Positions 54,664 through 63,482 of a stretch of DNA of 64,000 bases are shown here, piece by piece. The translations under genes and the position numbers were made by a program. Source of the DNA: Amphibacillus sp052055485. Its GTDB lineage: Bacteria > Bacillota > Bacilli > Bacillales > Amphibacillaceae. How positions within the stretch are numbered: position 1 is the first letter of the stretch; every line of letters starts with the position of its first letter. The DNA lies in contig NZ_CP197171.1 in the NCBI RefSeq assembly GCF_052055485.1, positions 3,162,001 to 3,226,000 on the forward strand. Direction: 5' to 3'. A model generated the notes under the pieces. That model ran no database searches. It was not told the DNA's origin and saw only the letters and a list, made by a program, of their open reading frames with translations.

Positions 54664-54983
54664 AAGATCATCCCATCACGGCAGAGAATATAATAAAAAG
54701 ACTGGTTTAACCCAAAATATCGCAGGAGTTTATGGTGAGGCGAGTGATTACAAAATAATTCGCCGAGTTATCTTACGGTTTCTGTACCGAGTAATCGTAT
54801 TCAGAAAAACTGCGAAGCATTTACATGGTTAGAAAAACAAATTTATCACATCACTTAAGGACCTTTAACTAATCTTCCTATGTCTTGGAGCTGGAATTAC
54901 TCGACCTACCCTGGTGATTCAGGATTACTCGCCAACTAAAAACATTATCGCCTCGAGTTTTACAGACAGTTATCTGTGATAAA
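54664..54983. repeat. Family A copy A3, in the menG position
   Basis: The right half of family A: GAGGCGAGTGATTAC, CGAAGCATTTACATGG, GGATTACTCGCC and the right edge CGAGTTTTTACAGACAGTTATCTGTG. It fills the whole gap between hepT and hepS and enters the hepS coding end (54960-54983). No trace of menG is seen. Confidence 0.65.
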
Positions 54984-55700
54984 GAAATGCTTATTTGGGT
55001 ATTGGTATTTAAAAAATTTTTTCAAAGCTATTTGAATAAGTTCTGTTAAACTTAATAGTGTTTGTGGGACTTGATTATTTAATTGAATGAACGAAAATTG
55101 CTTTTTCATATGTAATATATCCAATTCATGCTTTTTCTGATAGCTATTTTTCTCGAGATTTATTCTAGCCCGTTCCTGTTCTACTTCAAGTAAATAATTA
55201 TAGCTAGTCTTATTAATAAAGGGTTCAAGCGTAGTGAATTCTAAGTAATGGATAAGATGGATGATCAATTTCAGTTCAATATCTACTTTCATTTTTATGT
55301 ACGACTCACCATCAAGATAAGCGTGATTCATCAACTGAATTTTCAACTGGTTCACTTCTTTAATGGCTACAGCCAAGGAATGGATTAAACTCACTTCATC
55401 GTATTTAGCAATTAATACATAATACTGACAACTTAAGCGGTCACCATGTAAAATGACCTTTGCATTACATGAATCCCGTTCATTTGAAACCTGTTGATGA
55501 GTATCAAGAGATAATTGTAAAAGTGCGATCGCTGTGATAATATCTATTTTTTTATCCAATGACCACTTCAATTGATTAATTAGTTCAATTATAATATCTA
55601 ACCTATCATCATTTATCATGAATGGATCCATGGCAGTCTGAACTGTTGCTTGATTTAATTCACTCTTTAATTTATTTTGCACTAACTGTTTGATACCCAC
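54960..55700 (-). CDS. hepS: Heptaprenyl diphosphate synthase component I
   Basis: HepS is the non-catalytic partner that fixes product length of HepT. The 246-residue all-helical protein has weak family motifs (AILLHGDRLSCQYYVLIAKYDEVSLIHSLAVAIKEVNQLK corresponds to the conserved GDYISGLYYxxLA region, here diverged). The last residues FITDNCL and the TAA stop come from the edge of a family A repeat (TTTTACAGACAGTTATC). So the native end has been overwritten. It follows mtrB by about 65 bases. Confidence 0.85.
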   Translation of the reverse strand: MGIKQLVQNKLKSELNQATVQTAMDPFMINDDRLDIIIELINQLKWSLDKKIDIITAIALLQLSLDTHQQVSNERDSCNAKVILHGDRLSCQYYVLIAKYDEVSLIHSLAVAIKEVNQLKIQLMNHAYLDGESYIKMKVDIELKLIIHLIHYLEFTTLEPFINKTSYNYLLEVEQERARINLEKNSYQKKHELDILHMKKQFSFIQLNNQVPQTLLSLTELIQIALKKFFKYQYPNKHFFITDNCL

Positions 55701-55766
55701 TGTGCCTTATCCTCCGCAATGTAACCATAATAAGCATTATTATAAGCAGATTGTAGTATTTATATA

Positions 55767-55976
55767 CTAAATTGAATCTATTTTCCCGTGGCGTGATTGA
55801 ACAGTAGCCTTCCCTTTAATTTTAATGGCAGAGGTATGCTCTGTAAATTGAACAATTAATAATTCACCTTGATCCAGTTTCTCTGCATGATGAAACTTTG
55901 TTGATTCACCTCTTGTTAATCCAATAACCTGTACGCCATTTTCTTCTGCTTTAACAACAAAAAAATCAGATTCCAT
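55767..55976 (-). CDS. mtrB: TRAP, tryptophan RNA-binding attenuation protein
   Basis: TRAP forms an 11-mer ring that, with tryptophan bound, binds GAG/UAG repeats in trp leader RNAs. From the ATG at 55976 (AGGTG upstream) it has 69 residues. Tryptophan-pocket and RNA-contact segments are present: FFVVKAEENGVQVIGLTRGESTKFHHAEKLDQGE and IVQFTEHTSAIKIKGKA (Lys-x-x-x-Lys and Arg for RNA). mtrA (folate cyclohydrolase) is missing upstream and the trp operon is missing from its usual place in this window, so its targets must lie elsewhere. Confidence 0.96.
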   Translation of the reverse strand: MESDFFVVKAEENGVQVIGLTRGESTKFHHAEKLDQGELLIVQFTEHTSAIKIKGKATVQSRHGKIDSI

Positions 55977-56199
55977 TTGAATCACCTATTTCATTCATTT
56001 TTTTCATATAACAGTTAGAAAAACAAGCTTTACTTGTCTTTTCCTCAAGTGACAGCAAAAATACTTTACGAATGACTTCTTAACTTGATTCATACGGTTT
56101 TCTAAAGATATGCGACAGCACTGAATATTGTCTGGTCAGATCATCCGGTGAGTATACTTGCATTTGCCTTTCTTAATGTTTTCTAACCTATAAAATAAA

Positions 56200-56228
56200 G
56201 AGGGTGCAATCAATGCACCCTCATCATG
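56200..56228 (-). terminator. Terminator after hbs
   Basis: GAGGGTGCA / TGCACCCTC hairpin followed on the minus strand by TTTATTTTAT, just after the hbs stop. Confidence 0.85.
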
Positions 56229-56243
56229 CCCTATGTAAAATTA

Positions 56244-56516
56244 TTATTTTACAATATCTTTAAGGGCTTTACCTGGTTTGAAAGCAGGAACTTTGCTAGC
56301 TGGGATTTCAATCTCAGCTCCAGTTTGTGGGTTGCGGCCTTTACGGGCAGCACGATCACGTACTTCAAAGTTACCAAAACCAATTAATTGTACTTTATCA
56401 CCGTCTTTTAGTGAATCCATGATAGATTCTAAAACTGCATCAACAGCTTTTGTTGCATCTTTTTTAGAAAGTTCGCTTTTTTCTGCAACAGCATTAACTA
56501 GATCTGTCTTGTTCAT
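56244..56516 (-). CDS. hbs: HU-family DNA-binding protein
   Basis: This is the histone-like nucleoid protein, bending DNA as a dimer. From the ATG at 56516 (GGAGGAGGT upstream) it has 90 residues. It contains the diagnostic IGFGNFEVRDRAARKGRNPQTG arm, with the Pro that inserts into the minor groove, and VPAFKPGKALKDIV. Length is standard. Single-gene unit with its own terminator; between spoIVA and mtrB as in B. subtilis. Confidence 0.98.
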   Translation of the reverse strand: MNKTDLVNAVAEKSELSKKDATKAVDAVLESIMDSLKDGDKVQLIGFGNFEVRDRAARKGRNPQTGAEIEIPASKVPAFKPGKALKDIVK

Positions 56517-56525
56517 GATATTCAC

Positions 56526-56845
56526 CTCCTCCTACTTAATTTCATGAAGCATAAAACTTTAATGGTGTTAATCCATTTGTTCACAAAATCTCTTGTTTCT
56601 ATACTTCGTATCACCAATTTATTAGGTGACAAAGCTTATAATAAACGACTTTTCCCACAAATTCAACAAAAAATACAAGATTATTTAATTTTGTTTAAAA
56701 TATCTAAATTAAAAAACCATGTTTTTTTGCTTTAAACTCGATATGAAAGCTTGTCAAATCAAGCTTTCAACATTTAAATCGTAACATAGCTAATCTTATA
56801 ATGCAACTTTTGACAAAAATAAAAAACGACTTGATTTTCAAGTCG
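56526..56845. promoter_or_regulatory. hbs upstream region with inverted repeat
   Basis: Between hbs and spoIVA. GAAAGCTTG (56745-56753) and CAAGCTTTC (56760-56768) form a perfect inverted repeat that contains TTGACA (minus, 56752-56757), a good -35; a -10 17 bases on (TAAAGC) is poor. The repeat could be an operator or a terminator-like fold. The spoIVA terminator at 56823-56848 closes the stretch. Confidence 0.35.
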
Positions 56846-56848
56846 TTA
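56823..56848 (-). terminator. Terminator after spoIVA
   Basis: AACGACTTGA-TTTT-TCAAGTCGTT type hairpin starting at the spoIVA stop, followed by TTTTTTATTT on the minus strand. Confidence 0.85.
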
Positions 56849-58324
56849 TAGTATGATGGCGATCATTCCGCCAGATCCTTCATTTATAATTTTTTCTAAT
56901 GTATCTTTTAACTTATGGCGGACATTCTCAGGCATTAATGTTAACTTGCCTTGAATTCCCTCACGAACAATTGAACTTAATGATCGACCAAAAATATCTG
57001 ATTGCCAAATTGAAAGTGGATCATCTTCAAAGTCTTGCATTAAGTATCGCACCAGTTCCTCACTTTGCTTCTCTGTCCCAATGATCGGTGAAAATTCTGA
57101 TTCTACGTCCACTTTGATCATGTGGATAGATGGAGCAATAGCTTTCAATCTAACACCAAAGCGAGAGCCCTGACGAATGATTTCGGGTTCGTCTAGTGTC
57201 ATATCATTTACAGTTGGTGCAGCAACGCCATAGCCTGTTTGTTTGACCATTGTCAATGCATCTGCAATTTGATCATATTCTTTTTTGGCTTTTGCAAAGT
57301 CTTGCATTAATTCTAGCAAATGGTCTTTCCCAGTAATTTCTTCACCAACAATTTCTTTTAATACTTGATCATATAAATGATTTGGAGCATCTAAGTCTAT
57401 TTCTGCGACTCCTTCTCCCATGTCCATTCCATTAATTTTTGCATTTTCAATATAGTCGTATTCAGCAAAATTACCTACCACACGGTCCACATCACGTAAT
57501 CGTTTAATATCCTTAACGGTCTCTTGGATTGCCTCCTGATAGCTTATTCTGAGCCAGTGTTCTTCATTTAATACCATCACCCAACTTGGTAAATTAACAT
57601 TGACTTCAAGTACTGGGAACTCATACAAGGCTTCCCTTAAAGTATTATAAGCATCTTCTTGATTCATTCCTTCTGCACTCATTGCAATAACTGGAATGTC
57701 ATACTGTTCATTAAGTGATTGTCTTAACAATTCAGTATCTTGATGATACGGTTTTGTCGAATTGAGAATCATAATAAATGGTTTTCCAACCTCTTTTAGT
57801 TCCTCTACAATTCGTGACTCTGCTTCAAGATAATCCTCTCTTGGTATATCTCCAATTGTTCCATCAGAGGTTACAACAACTCCTATTGTTGAATGCTCTT
57901 GAATCACTTTCCTTGTACCAATTTCCGCTGCTTCATTAAACGGAATCGGTTCTTCATACCATGGCGTATGAATCATTCTTGGACCATTTTCATCTTCAAA
58001 ACCTTGTGCACTATCAATTGTATAGCCTACACAATCGACCAATCTGACATTGACTGCTAACCCTTCATCAACTTCTAGTTGGACAGCTTGGTTCGGAACA
58101 AATTTAGGTTCCGTTGTCATAATCGTTCTTCCAGCTGAACTTTGTGGCAGCTCATCTTGAGTCCTGTTCCGCTCTTCTTCATCCTCCATATTTGGTATGA
58201 CCACATTCTCCATAAATTTTTTAATGAAGGTTGATTTTCCCGTGCGAACCGCACCGACTACACCAAGATAAATATCACCATTTGTGCGTTTTGAAATATC
58301 TTTAAAAAGATCTACTTTTTCCAC
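56846..58324 (-). CDS. spoIVA: SpoIVA spore coat morphogenetic ATPase
   Basis: SpoIVA polymerises with ATP on the forespore to form the coat basement layer. From a GTG at 58324 (GGGAGGGG upstream) it has 492 residues, exactly the B. subtilis length. Walker A GAVRTGKST is near residue 23, with PQSSAGRTIMTTEPKFVPNQAV and RLVDCVGYTID following. The nearly invariant C-terminus is SSIVREGIQGKL...GSGGMIAIIL. Expected to be made in the mother cell under sigma E. It is the strongest sign of a spore-forming host. Confidence 0.98.
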   Translation of the reverse strand: MEKVDLFKDISKRTNGDIYLGVVGAVRTGKSTFIKKFMENVVIPNMEDEEERNRTQDELPQSSAGRTIMTTEPKFVPNQAVQLEVDEGLAVNVRLVDCVGYTIDSAQGFEDENGPRMIHTPWYEEPIPFNEAAEIGTRKVIQEHSTIGVVVTSDGTIGDIPREDYLEAESRIVEELKEVGKPFIMILNSTKPYHQDTELLRQSLNEQYDIPVIAMSAEGMNQEDAYNTLREALYEFPVLEVNVNLPSWVMVLNEEHWLRISYQEAIQETVKDIKRLRDVDRVVGNFAEYDYIENAKINGMDMGEGVAEIDLDAPNHLYDQVLKEIVGEEITGKDHLLELMQDFAKAKKEYDQIADALTMVKQTGYGVAAPTVNDMTLDEPEIIRQGSRFGVRLKAIAPSIHMIKVDVESEFSPIIGTEKQSEELVRYLMQDFEDDPLSIWQSDIFGRSLSSIVREGIQGKLTLMPENVRHKLKDTLEKIINEGSGGMIAIIL

Positions 58325-59497
58325 ATAATCCCCTCCCGGTCTCCTTCGACATCGCAAAGTGCGATCTATTGACACTATGAGTCTATGATGTTGTCCCAAT
58401 GGATTATGACAGTTGATTTATGATTATTTCTCAGATTATTATTTTTTACCCTATTATCAGAGATATATGCTCTATTTAATATTTAATGAATAGATAAAAC
58501 GAAACTTCAATCAGTGGGATTTTCGCTCCAATGTTGTCAGGTTAGTACGACCGCTTTGGAAATATACTTCGCTTTCCGTGGGCTTGTCCTCAGCCTCTTC
58601 GAAAAAGAAGTACACTTTTTCTGTGGGGTCTTCACACGGCGCTTTCCCACAGGACAAGGAAAGCTACGTCAGCGAGACATCGCACGAAGAAAATTGCCTT
58701 TTATTTTCGAGGAGTCTACGTATATTTCCTACGCTCTGATTACGTAGGGTTCAATTTCTGAATGACCTACTCGTTTTTTGTCTCAACTTTTTTATCATCT
58801 ACTTTCTCATGCAAAATGGAGCGTGTTCAATCATTCAAAAACAATGGACCACACACTTTCTAGTGAATGTTCATCTCATCTCAGCTGTTGCTGATATCTA
58901 CTTAGAGTAGTCACTTCTATTAATTATGGAAAAAGTTAGACGAAAAGACCCATTAAAAAATGATCAAGTCACAACTATCAAGAGGAAAGCATCTCTTCTG
59001 CAGAGAGGGGTCCCTCTATATCCATATTCTGTTTGTTCATGAATAAATCTTTTTGTTCCACCCTCTTGATCGATTACTTGGCTTAAGCTGACAACATTAG
59101 TTTTCGCTCTTCTCCCACTGATTGTTTAGTTGAGTGATTCAGGACATTAGCTCACCTGATCTCCCGCCTAGCTAAATCAACTTACTTCTTTCTTTTATTC
59201 GAAGGACCACAGGCTAAAACCACCACATCGTGTGGTAACGCCTGCGTGACCAACGTCGTGGGACTGGGACTGCGATTACTCGCCCCACCGTAGAGATTTG
59301 CGGTTACTCGCCCCATCGAAACCCATTGTTGCCCCGAGTTTTACGGACGGTTATCTGTGATAAATAAAGCCGAGATAGAAGGGGCATTCTAACTCGGCCT
59401 GACTAAGATTAATACCCAGGAGCAACTTTAATGTGAGTACTGTGCATAATATTTTATGCAGTGGATTGCTTGATGTATAAACAAACACCCAACCATA
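58325..59497. repeat. Gene-free stretch: family A copy A4 with family B inside
   Basis: About 1.17 kb upstream of spoIVA without a gene. The family A left edge lies at about 58497-58520 and right edge at about 59336-59363, 870 bases apart. Inside is a family B copy (58553-58745: ATACTTCGCTTTCCGTGGGC ... GGAGTCTACGTATATTTCC) and a second ...CTCCCACTGATTG piece at 59112. The pattern looks like nested insertions. Confidence 0.65.
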
Positions 59498-59758
59498 CTA
59501 CTTTTTAAATTGCTGTCCTAAAGTATTGATGTCTTTCGGGATTTTATTTTGGGTAATGGTTTGAACAAGTTTATCTTCTTTTTCTTTTGAAATCGGCTTA
59601 TTAGCCATTTGGCTTAACTGCTTTACAAGATCTCTTACCGTTGCTTCATCAGTAAAATCAGCGTTTTGAACTGAATTTGCCACATTAAAAATGTCATCAG
59701 GTTTTATATTTGCTTTATTTTTAATTTGATTAAAAATACCTTTTTGGTTGTCACTCAC
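59498..59758 (-). CDS. yphE: YphE/SpoVIF-like sporulation protein
   Basis: The 86-residue soluble helical protein starts MSDNQKGIFNQIKNKANIKPDDIFNVANSVQNADF and includes VRDLVKQLSQMANKPISKEKEDKLVQTI. This matches the SpoVIF family (stage VI sporulation protein F), to which YphE belongs, a small spore-related group. Position between gpsA and spoIVA is that of yphE in B. subtilis, though here an extra kilobase of repeats separates it from spoIVA. Confidence 0.75.
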   Translation of the reverse strand: MSDNQKGIFNQIKNKANIKPDDIFNVANSVQNADFTDEATVRDLVKQLSQMANKPISKEKEDKLVQTITQNKIPKDINTLGQQFKK

Positions 59759-59826
59759 CTAGTTTCCTCCTTGCTTAACATTTTCAAGATACTATATGCA
59801 AGAAGGGGTTAACCTGTTCATCTTTA

Positions 59827-60867
59827 TTATTGACTGTAATACTGTTTCAGCATAGCATGCACTTCATCTACTTCATGTCGTTTCGTTCGAGTCATTAATT
59901 GTTCAACAACTTCACGTGGATTCGCATTCTCAAATAAGATCTTATAAATACCAAAGGTGATTGGCATCTCGATTCCCTTACTTTTTCCCAGATGGTAAGC
60001 GGCTTTCGTTGTCCTGACACCCTCTACCACCATATTCATATCTGTTAAAACGTGTTCTAAGGATTGTCCTTTAGCAAGCTTGTATCCAGCATTCCAATTA
60101 CGACTATGGCGACTTGTCGAGGTCACAATTAAATCACCAATTCCCGTTAAACCAATAAAAGTAAGCGGGTCCGCTCCCATGACTGTTCCTAATCTTGCGA
60201 TTTCAGCTAATCCTCTTGTCACAAGGGCTGCTTTTGCATTATCACCAAAACCTAAACCATCAGAGATTCCAGCCCCAAGAGCAATAATATTTTTTAAAGA
60301 TCCCCCTAATTCAACACCAACCACATCATTATTTGAATAAACGCGGAAGCGGTCATTCATGAATAAGTTTTGAGCGTGTAATGCAGCTTGATTTGATTTT
60401 GAAGAGGCTGTTACCGTTGTTGGGTGTCCAACACTCACCTCTTCAGCATGACTTGGACCAGATAAAATAACAATTTCATCATAAAGATCGTTTGGAAGCT
60501 CTTCCTCGATCATCTCAGACACACGTTTAAAGGTTTCTGGCTCAATTCCCTTCGTTCCATGAACAATGGTTACCTTATGTTTAAGAACTGCTTTGACTTG
60601 TTGACAGACTGAACGAATGGCTTCAGTTGGTAAGACAAAAATAACAGCTGATACATCTGCTAAAGCTTGTTCAAGATTACTATAAGCTTTTAATTGTTCA
60701 GGAATGATAACATCCTTGAGATAAGTTGTATTACGATGGGTTTGATTAATTTCTTTGGCATGCTGCTCTAAATGTGTCCACAAACGGACATCATGACCAT
60801 TTTCATTTAAAACAATCGCTAAAGCTGTTCCCCAGCTTCCAGCACCTAATACAGCGATCTTCTCCAT
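59827..60867 (-). CDS. gpsA: Glycerol-3-phosphate dehydrogenase [NAD(P)+]
   Basis: GpsA makes sn-glycerol 3-phosphate for phospholipids. The 346 residues have the nucleotide motif VLGAGSWGTALAIVL near residue 5, GTKGIEPET near 110, SGPSHAEEV near 141, and the catalytic Lys in ELGGSLKNIIALGAGISDGLGFGDNAKAAL near 192. GLTGIGDLIVT is also conserved. It follows der by 12 bases; der-gpsA is a conserved pair. Confidence 0.97.
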   Translation of the reverse strand: MEKIAVLGAGSWGTALAIVLNENGHDVRLWTHLEQHAKEINQTHRNTTYLKDVIIPEQLKAYSNLEQALADVSAVIFVLPTEAIRSVCQQVKAVLKHKVTIVHGTKGIEPETFKRVSEMIEEELPNDLYDEIVILSGPSHAEEVSVGHPTTVTASSKSNQAALHAQNLFMNDRFRVYSNNDVVGVELGGSLKNIIALGAGISDGLGFGDNAKAALVTRGLAEIARLGTVMGADPLTFIGLTGIGDLIVTSTSRHSRNWNAGYKLAKGQSLEHVLTDMNMVVEGVRTTKAAYHLGKSKGIEMPITFGIYKILFENANPREVVEQLMTRTKRHEVDEVHAMLKQYYSQ

Positions 60868-60879
60868 ATCTTCATCTCC

Positions 60880-62190
60880 TTAGCTGCGTTTTCTAGCAAA
60901 TATTTTAATGGGTGTACCTTCAAAGCCGAATGCTTCTCGGATTCTATTTTCTAAAAAGCGTTGATACGAAAAATGCATCAGTTCTGGATCATTAACAAAC
61001 ACAACAAATGTTGGTGGTTTAACTGCCACTTGTGTGGCATATAGAATCTTCAATCTTCTTCCATTTATCGTTGGTGTCGGATTAAGTGCAACAGCATCCA
61101 TAATCACATCGTTGAGAATACTTGTTTCTATACGTTTTGCATGATTCTCACTGACAAGACGAACTTTTGGCATTAATGTATGAATTCGTTTACTCGTTAA
61201 AGCTGAAAGAAAAACGATTGGCGCATAATCTAAAAATAAAAAATGTGCCCGAATTTGATCTTCAAACTTTTTCATAGCTTTGTGATCTGAATCAATAGTA
61301 TCCCACTTATTAACAACGATTACGACTGCCTTACCATATTGATGAGCATAACCGGCAATTTTTTTATCTTGCTCGATAATGCCTGTCTCTGCATCAATTA
61401 AAGCTAAGACAACATCAGAACGTTCTATTGCTTTTAAAGCACGCAAAATACTATAACGTTCAGTTGATTCATAAATCTTGCCGCGCTTTCTCATCCCAGC
61501 TGTATCAATGATTACAAAATCCTGTCCATCAAATACAAAGGGTGAATCGATCGCATCACGAGTTGTGCCAGCAATATTACTTACAATAACACGATCTTGC
61601 TGCAAAATCGCATTGACAAGTGAGGACTTACCAACATTGGGACGACCAATCACACTAAAATATAAGGCATCATCATCTGCAGGGTCTTCCTCGAATTTTG
61701 GAAATAGGTGAAGGACTTGGTCAAGCATATCACCTAAACCTAACCCGTGAGTCCCAGATATCGGATAAGGCTCACCAAAACCAAGACTATAGAATTCATA
61801 AATCTCTTCTCTCATTTCAGGATTATCAACTTTATTAACAGCTAAAACAACTGGTTTATTTGATTTATAAAGAATCTTAGCAACTTCTTCATCAGCTGCT
61901 GTGATCCCATCCCTGCCATTGACAATAAAAATAATAACATCTGCTTCATTAATCGCAATATCAGCTTGTTCTCTCATTTGAACAAGCAGGGGTTCATCAC
62001 CCAATTCTATTCCACCTGTATCAATTAAATTAAATTCAGTTGTTAACCATTCAACTTTAGAATAAATTCGATCTCGTGTTACGCCAGGTATATCATCTAC
62101 GATTGAAATTCTTTCTCCGACAAGTCGGTTAAAAATAGTTGATTTCCCAACGTTTGGACGTCCAACTATTGCTACAACAGATTTCCGCAT
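60880..62190 (-). CDS. der: Der (EngA) double-GTPase for ribosome assembly
   Basis: Der assembles the 50S ribosomal subunit. The 436 residues have two G domains in tandem: first GRPNVGKSTIFN near residue 9, DTGGIE near 57, NKVD near 118; second GRPNVGKSSLVN near 183, DTAGMRKRG near 230, NKWD near 295. A KH-like C-terminal domain follows, ending NRIREAFGFEGTPIKIFARKR. Length 436 equals B. subtilis. First gene of der-gpsA. Confidence 0.98.
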   Translation of the reverse strand: MRKSVVAIVGRPNVGKSTIFNRLVGERISIVDDIPGVTRDRIYSKVEWLTTEFNLIDTGGIELGDEPLLVQMREQADIAINEADVIIFIVNGRDGITAADEEVAKILYKSNKPVVLAVNKVDNPEMREEIYEFYSLGFGEPYPISGTHGLGLGDMLDQVLHLFPKFEEDPADDDALYFSVIGRPNVGKSSLVNAILQQDRVIVSNIAGTTRDAIDSPFVFDGQDFVIIDTAGMRKRGKIYESTERYSILRALKAIERSDVVLALIDAETGIIEQDKKIAGYAHQYGKAVVIVVNKWDTIDSDHKAMKKFEDQIRAHFLFLDYAPIVFLSALTSKRIHTLMPKVRLVSENHAKRIETSILNDVIMDAVALNPTPTINGRRLKILYATQVAVKPPTFVVFVNDPELMHFSYQRFLENRIREAFGFEGTPIKIFARKRS

Positions 62191-62480
62191 GAAAGGGTCA
62201 TCCTTTCTATAATTTACTAAGTTCAGCTATAAAATGCTTCTCTCTAACTTATATAGTTTAGCAAAACTATGCATTTTAAACAATCTTTTCTGATCATGAA
62301 CTTTTTAAATCTGGGTTTATCGAGACTTTCACAAAAAAATAAGAAATTGGCTATAATTCTTCTTTTCACATGCTTCAAAGAATATTTTTTAAAGTTTGCT
62401 TTGAATGTTCTACCGTTTATAAAAAGAAAAGACAGCCATTTTAATGCACATGACTGTCTAATATAAAATATATGCATGGA
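62191..62480. other. Gene-free stretch upstream of der
   Basis: About 290 AT-rich bases. AGTTTAGCAAAACT near 62250 is a small palindrome; AGACAGCCATTTTAATGCACATGACTGTCT (62431-62460) forms an AGACAG/CTGTCT hairpin that may end the ybaN-like gene on the minus strand. Confidence 0.4.
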
Positions 62481-62879
62481 CTAACTTTCCTCAATTGCTG
62501 TTTGCTGTGGTACTGTTTTTAGTGTCAATAAATAGATCGTCACCACAGTCGCAATTAGAGTTAGCATAACTTTCAAATAAATATGAGGTACAATGATAAT
62601 AGAGATTATCATCGATAACCAAAGAATGACAATGGCACTGATCTTTGTTTTTACTGGAATTGCCTTATACTTAATATAATCATGGATATACTTGCCAAAT
62701 ACTTTATGATTGATTAACCAATGATATAATCGCTTTGAGCTACGCAAATAAAAAAAAGCACTCACTAATAAAAAGGGCGTCGTCGGCAAGATTGGCAGAA
62801 AAATACCCAATATAGCCAACCCTAACGTCATCGAGCCAAATAAAATGTAGAATAATTTCTTAATATAAGTTAAATTCAT
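62481..62879 (-). CDS. YbaN-family membrane protein (DUF454)
   Basis: The 132-residue protein has three or four membrane spans. It holds the DUF454 signature GILGIFLPILPTTPFLLVSAFFYLRSSKRLYHWLINHKVFGKYIHDYIKYKAIPVKTKI. This PxLPTTPF-x-L-x-A motif with the Arg/His-rich loop defines the YbaN/YjgN-like group; function is unknown, some genes sit near heme or iron genes. Single gene here with no functional neighbour. Confidence 0.88.
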   Translation of the reverse strand: MNLTYIKKLFYILFGSMTLGLAILGIFLPILPTTPFLLVSAFFYLRSSKRLYHWLINHKVFGKYIHDYIKYKAIPVKTKISAIVILWLSMIISIIIVPHIYLKVMLTLIATVVTIYLLTLKTVPQQTAIEES

Positions 62880-63482
62880 ATGTAAAGTCTCCTTCCCCTA
62901 CTAACAATTGGAGCAGATGTATGTAAATAACAAGCTTTTTGACCATTTCAAGCAACAAAATTAAGCTGTTTTCTACATTGAGCATTCCCAGATTGATCCG
63001 AAATATTCATGTGTTTTTTCACGATTAGAAGGATAACAAAACTTCAATCAGTGGGAGTTGGACCTACAGGATGTAGGTCATGCATATGGTTCCGGTGCCC
63101 CGAGTTTTACGGACGATTATCTGTGATAAACAAGTTTGTCAAACGTACCTTATCACCCTATTTTAATCATAAATACTCTTGCAGCTGATTAATTGTTAGT
63201 TTTGCCATTTTTACAGTCTCCCTTCTATTTATTCTATCATTTTCTCATCTTTAGTCGCAAAATTATTAACTACACATGTGCAATTCTTACATTGTTCTAT
63301 ATTACTTAGATATTTTAAAGTCGATATTCATGATAAAATGAGATAACAATTGAGTGTATAATGGGTTGATATTCATAAGATAAGACAATAGCAAAAGGCT
63401 GAATAGCTTTTTGTTGCAAAATATATTAAATTTAAAGAAACCGCTTAACGGCATAAACAAAAGTTTTACAAAAGGAGACCCA
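62880..63482. repeat. Gene-free stretch with short family A copy A5
   Basis: At about 63034-63144 family A is present with both edges but only 110 bases long: AACTTCAATCAGTGGGAG, ACCTACAGGATGTAGG, then directly GCCCCGAGTTTTACGGACG. An internal deletion is implied. At 63180-63220 (minus) a good ribosome site leads into a 13-codon frame, MAKLTINQLQEYL then stop. It may be the start of a gene whose body is gone. Confidence 0.6.

Noticed and set aside
62244..62477. Minus-strand 77-codon Phe/Lys-rich frame upstream of der
   Set aside because: AT-rich chance frame with an opposite-strand twin, no ribosome site.
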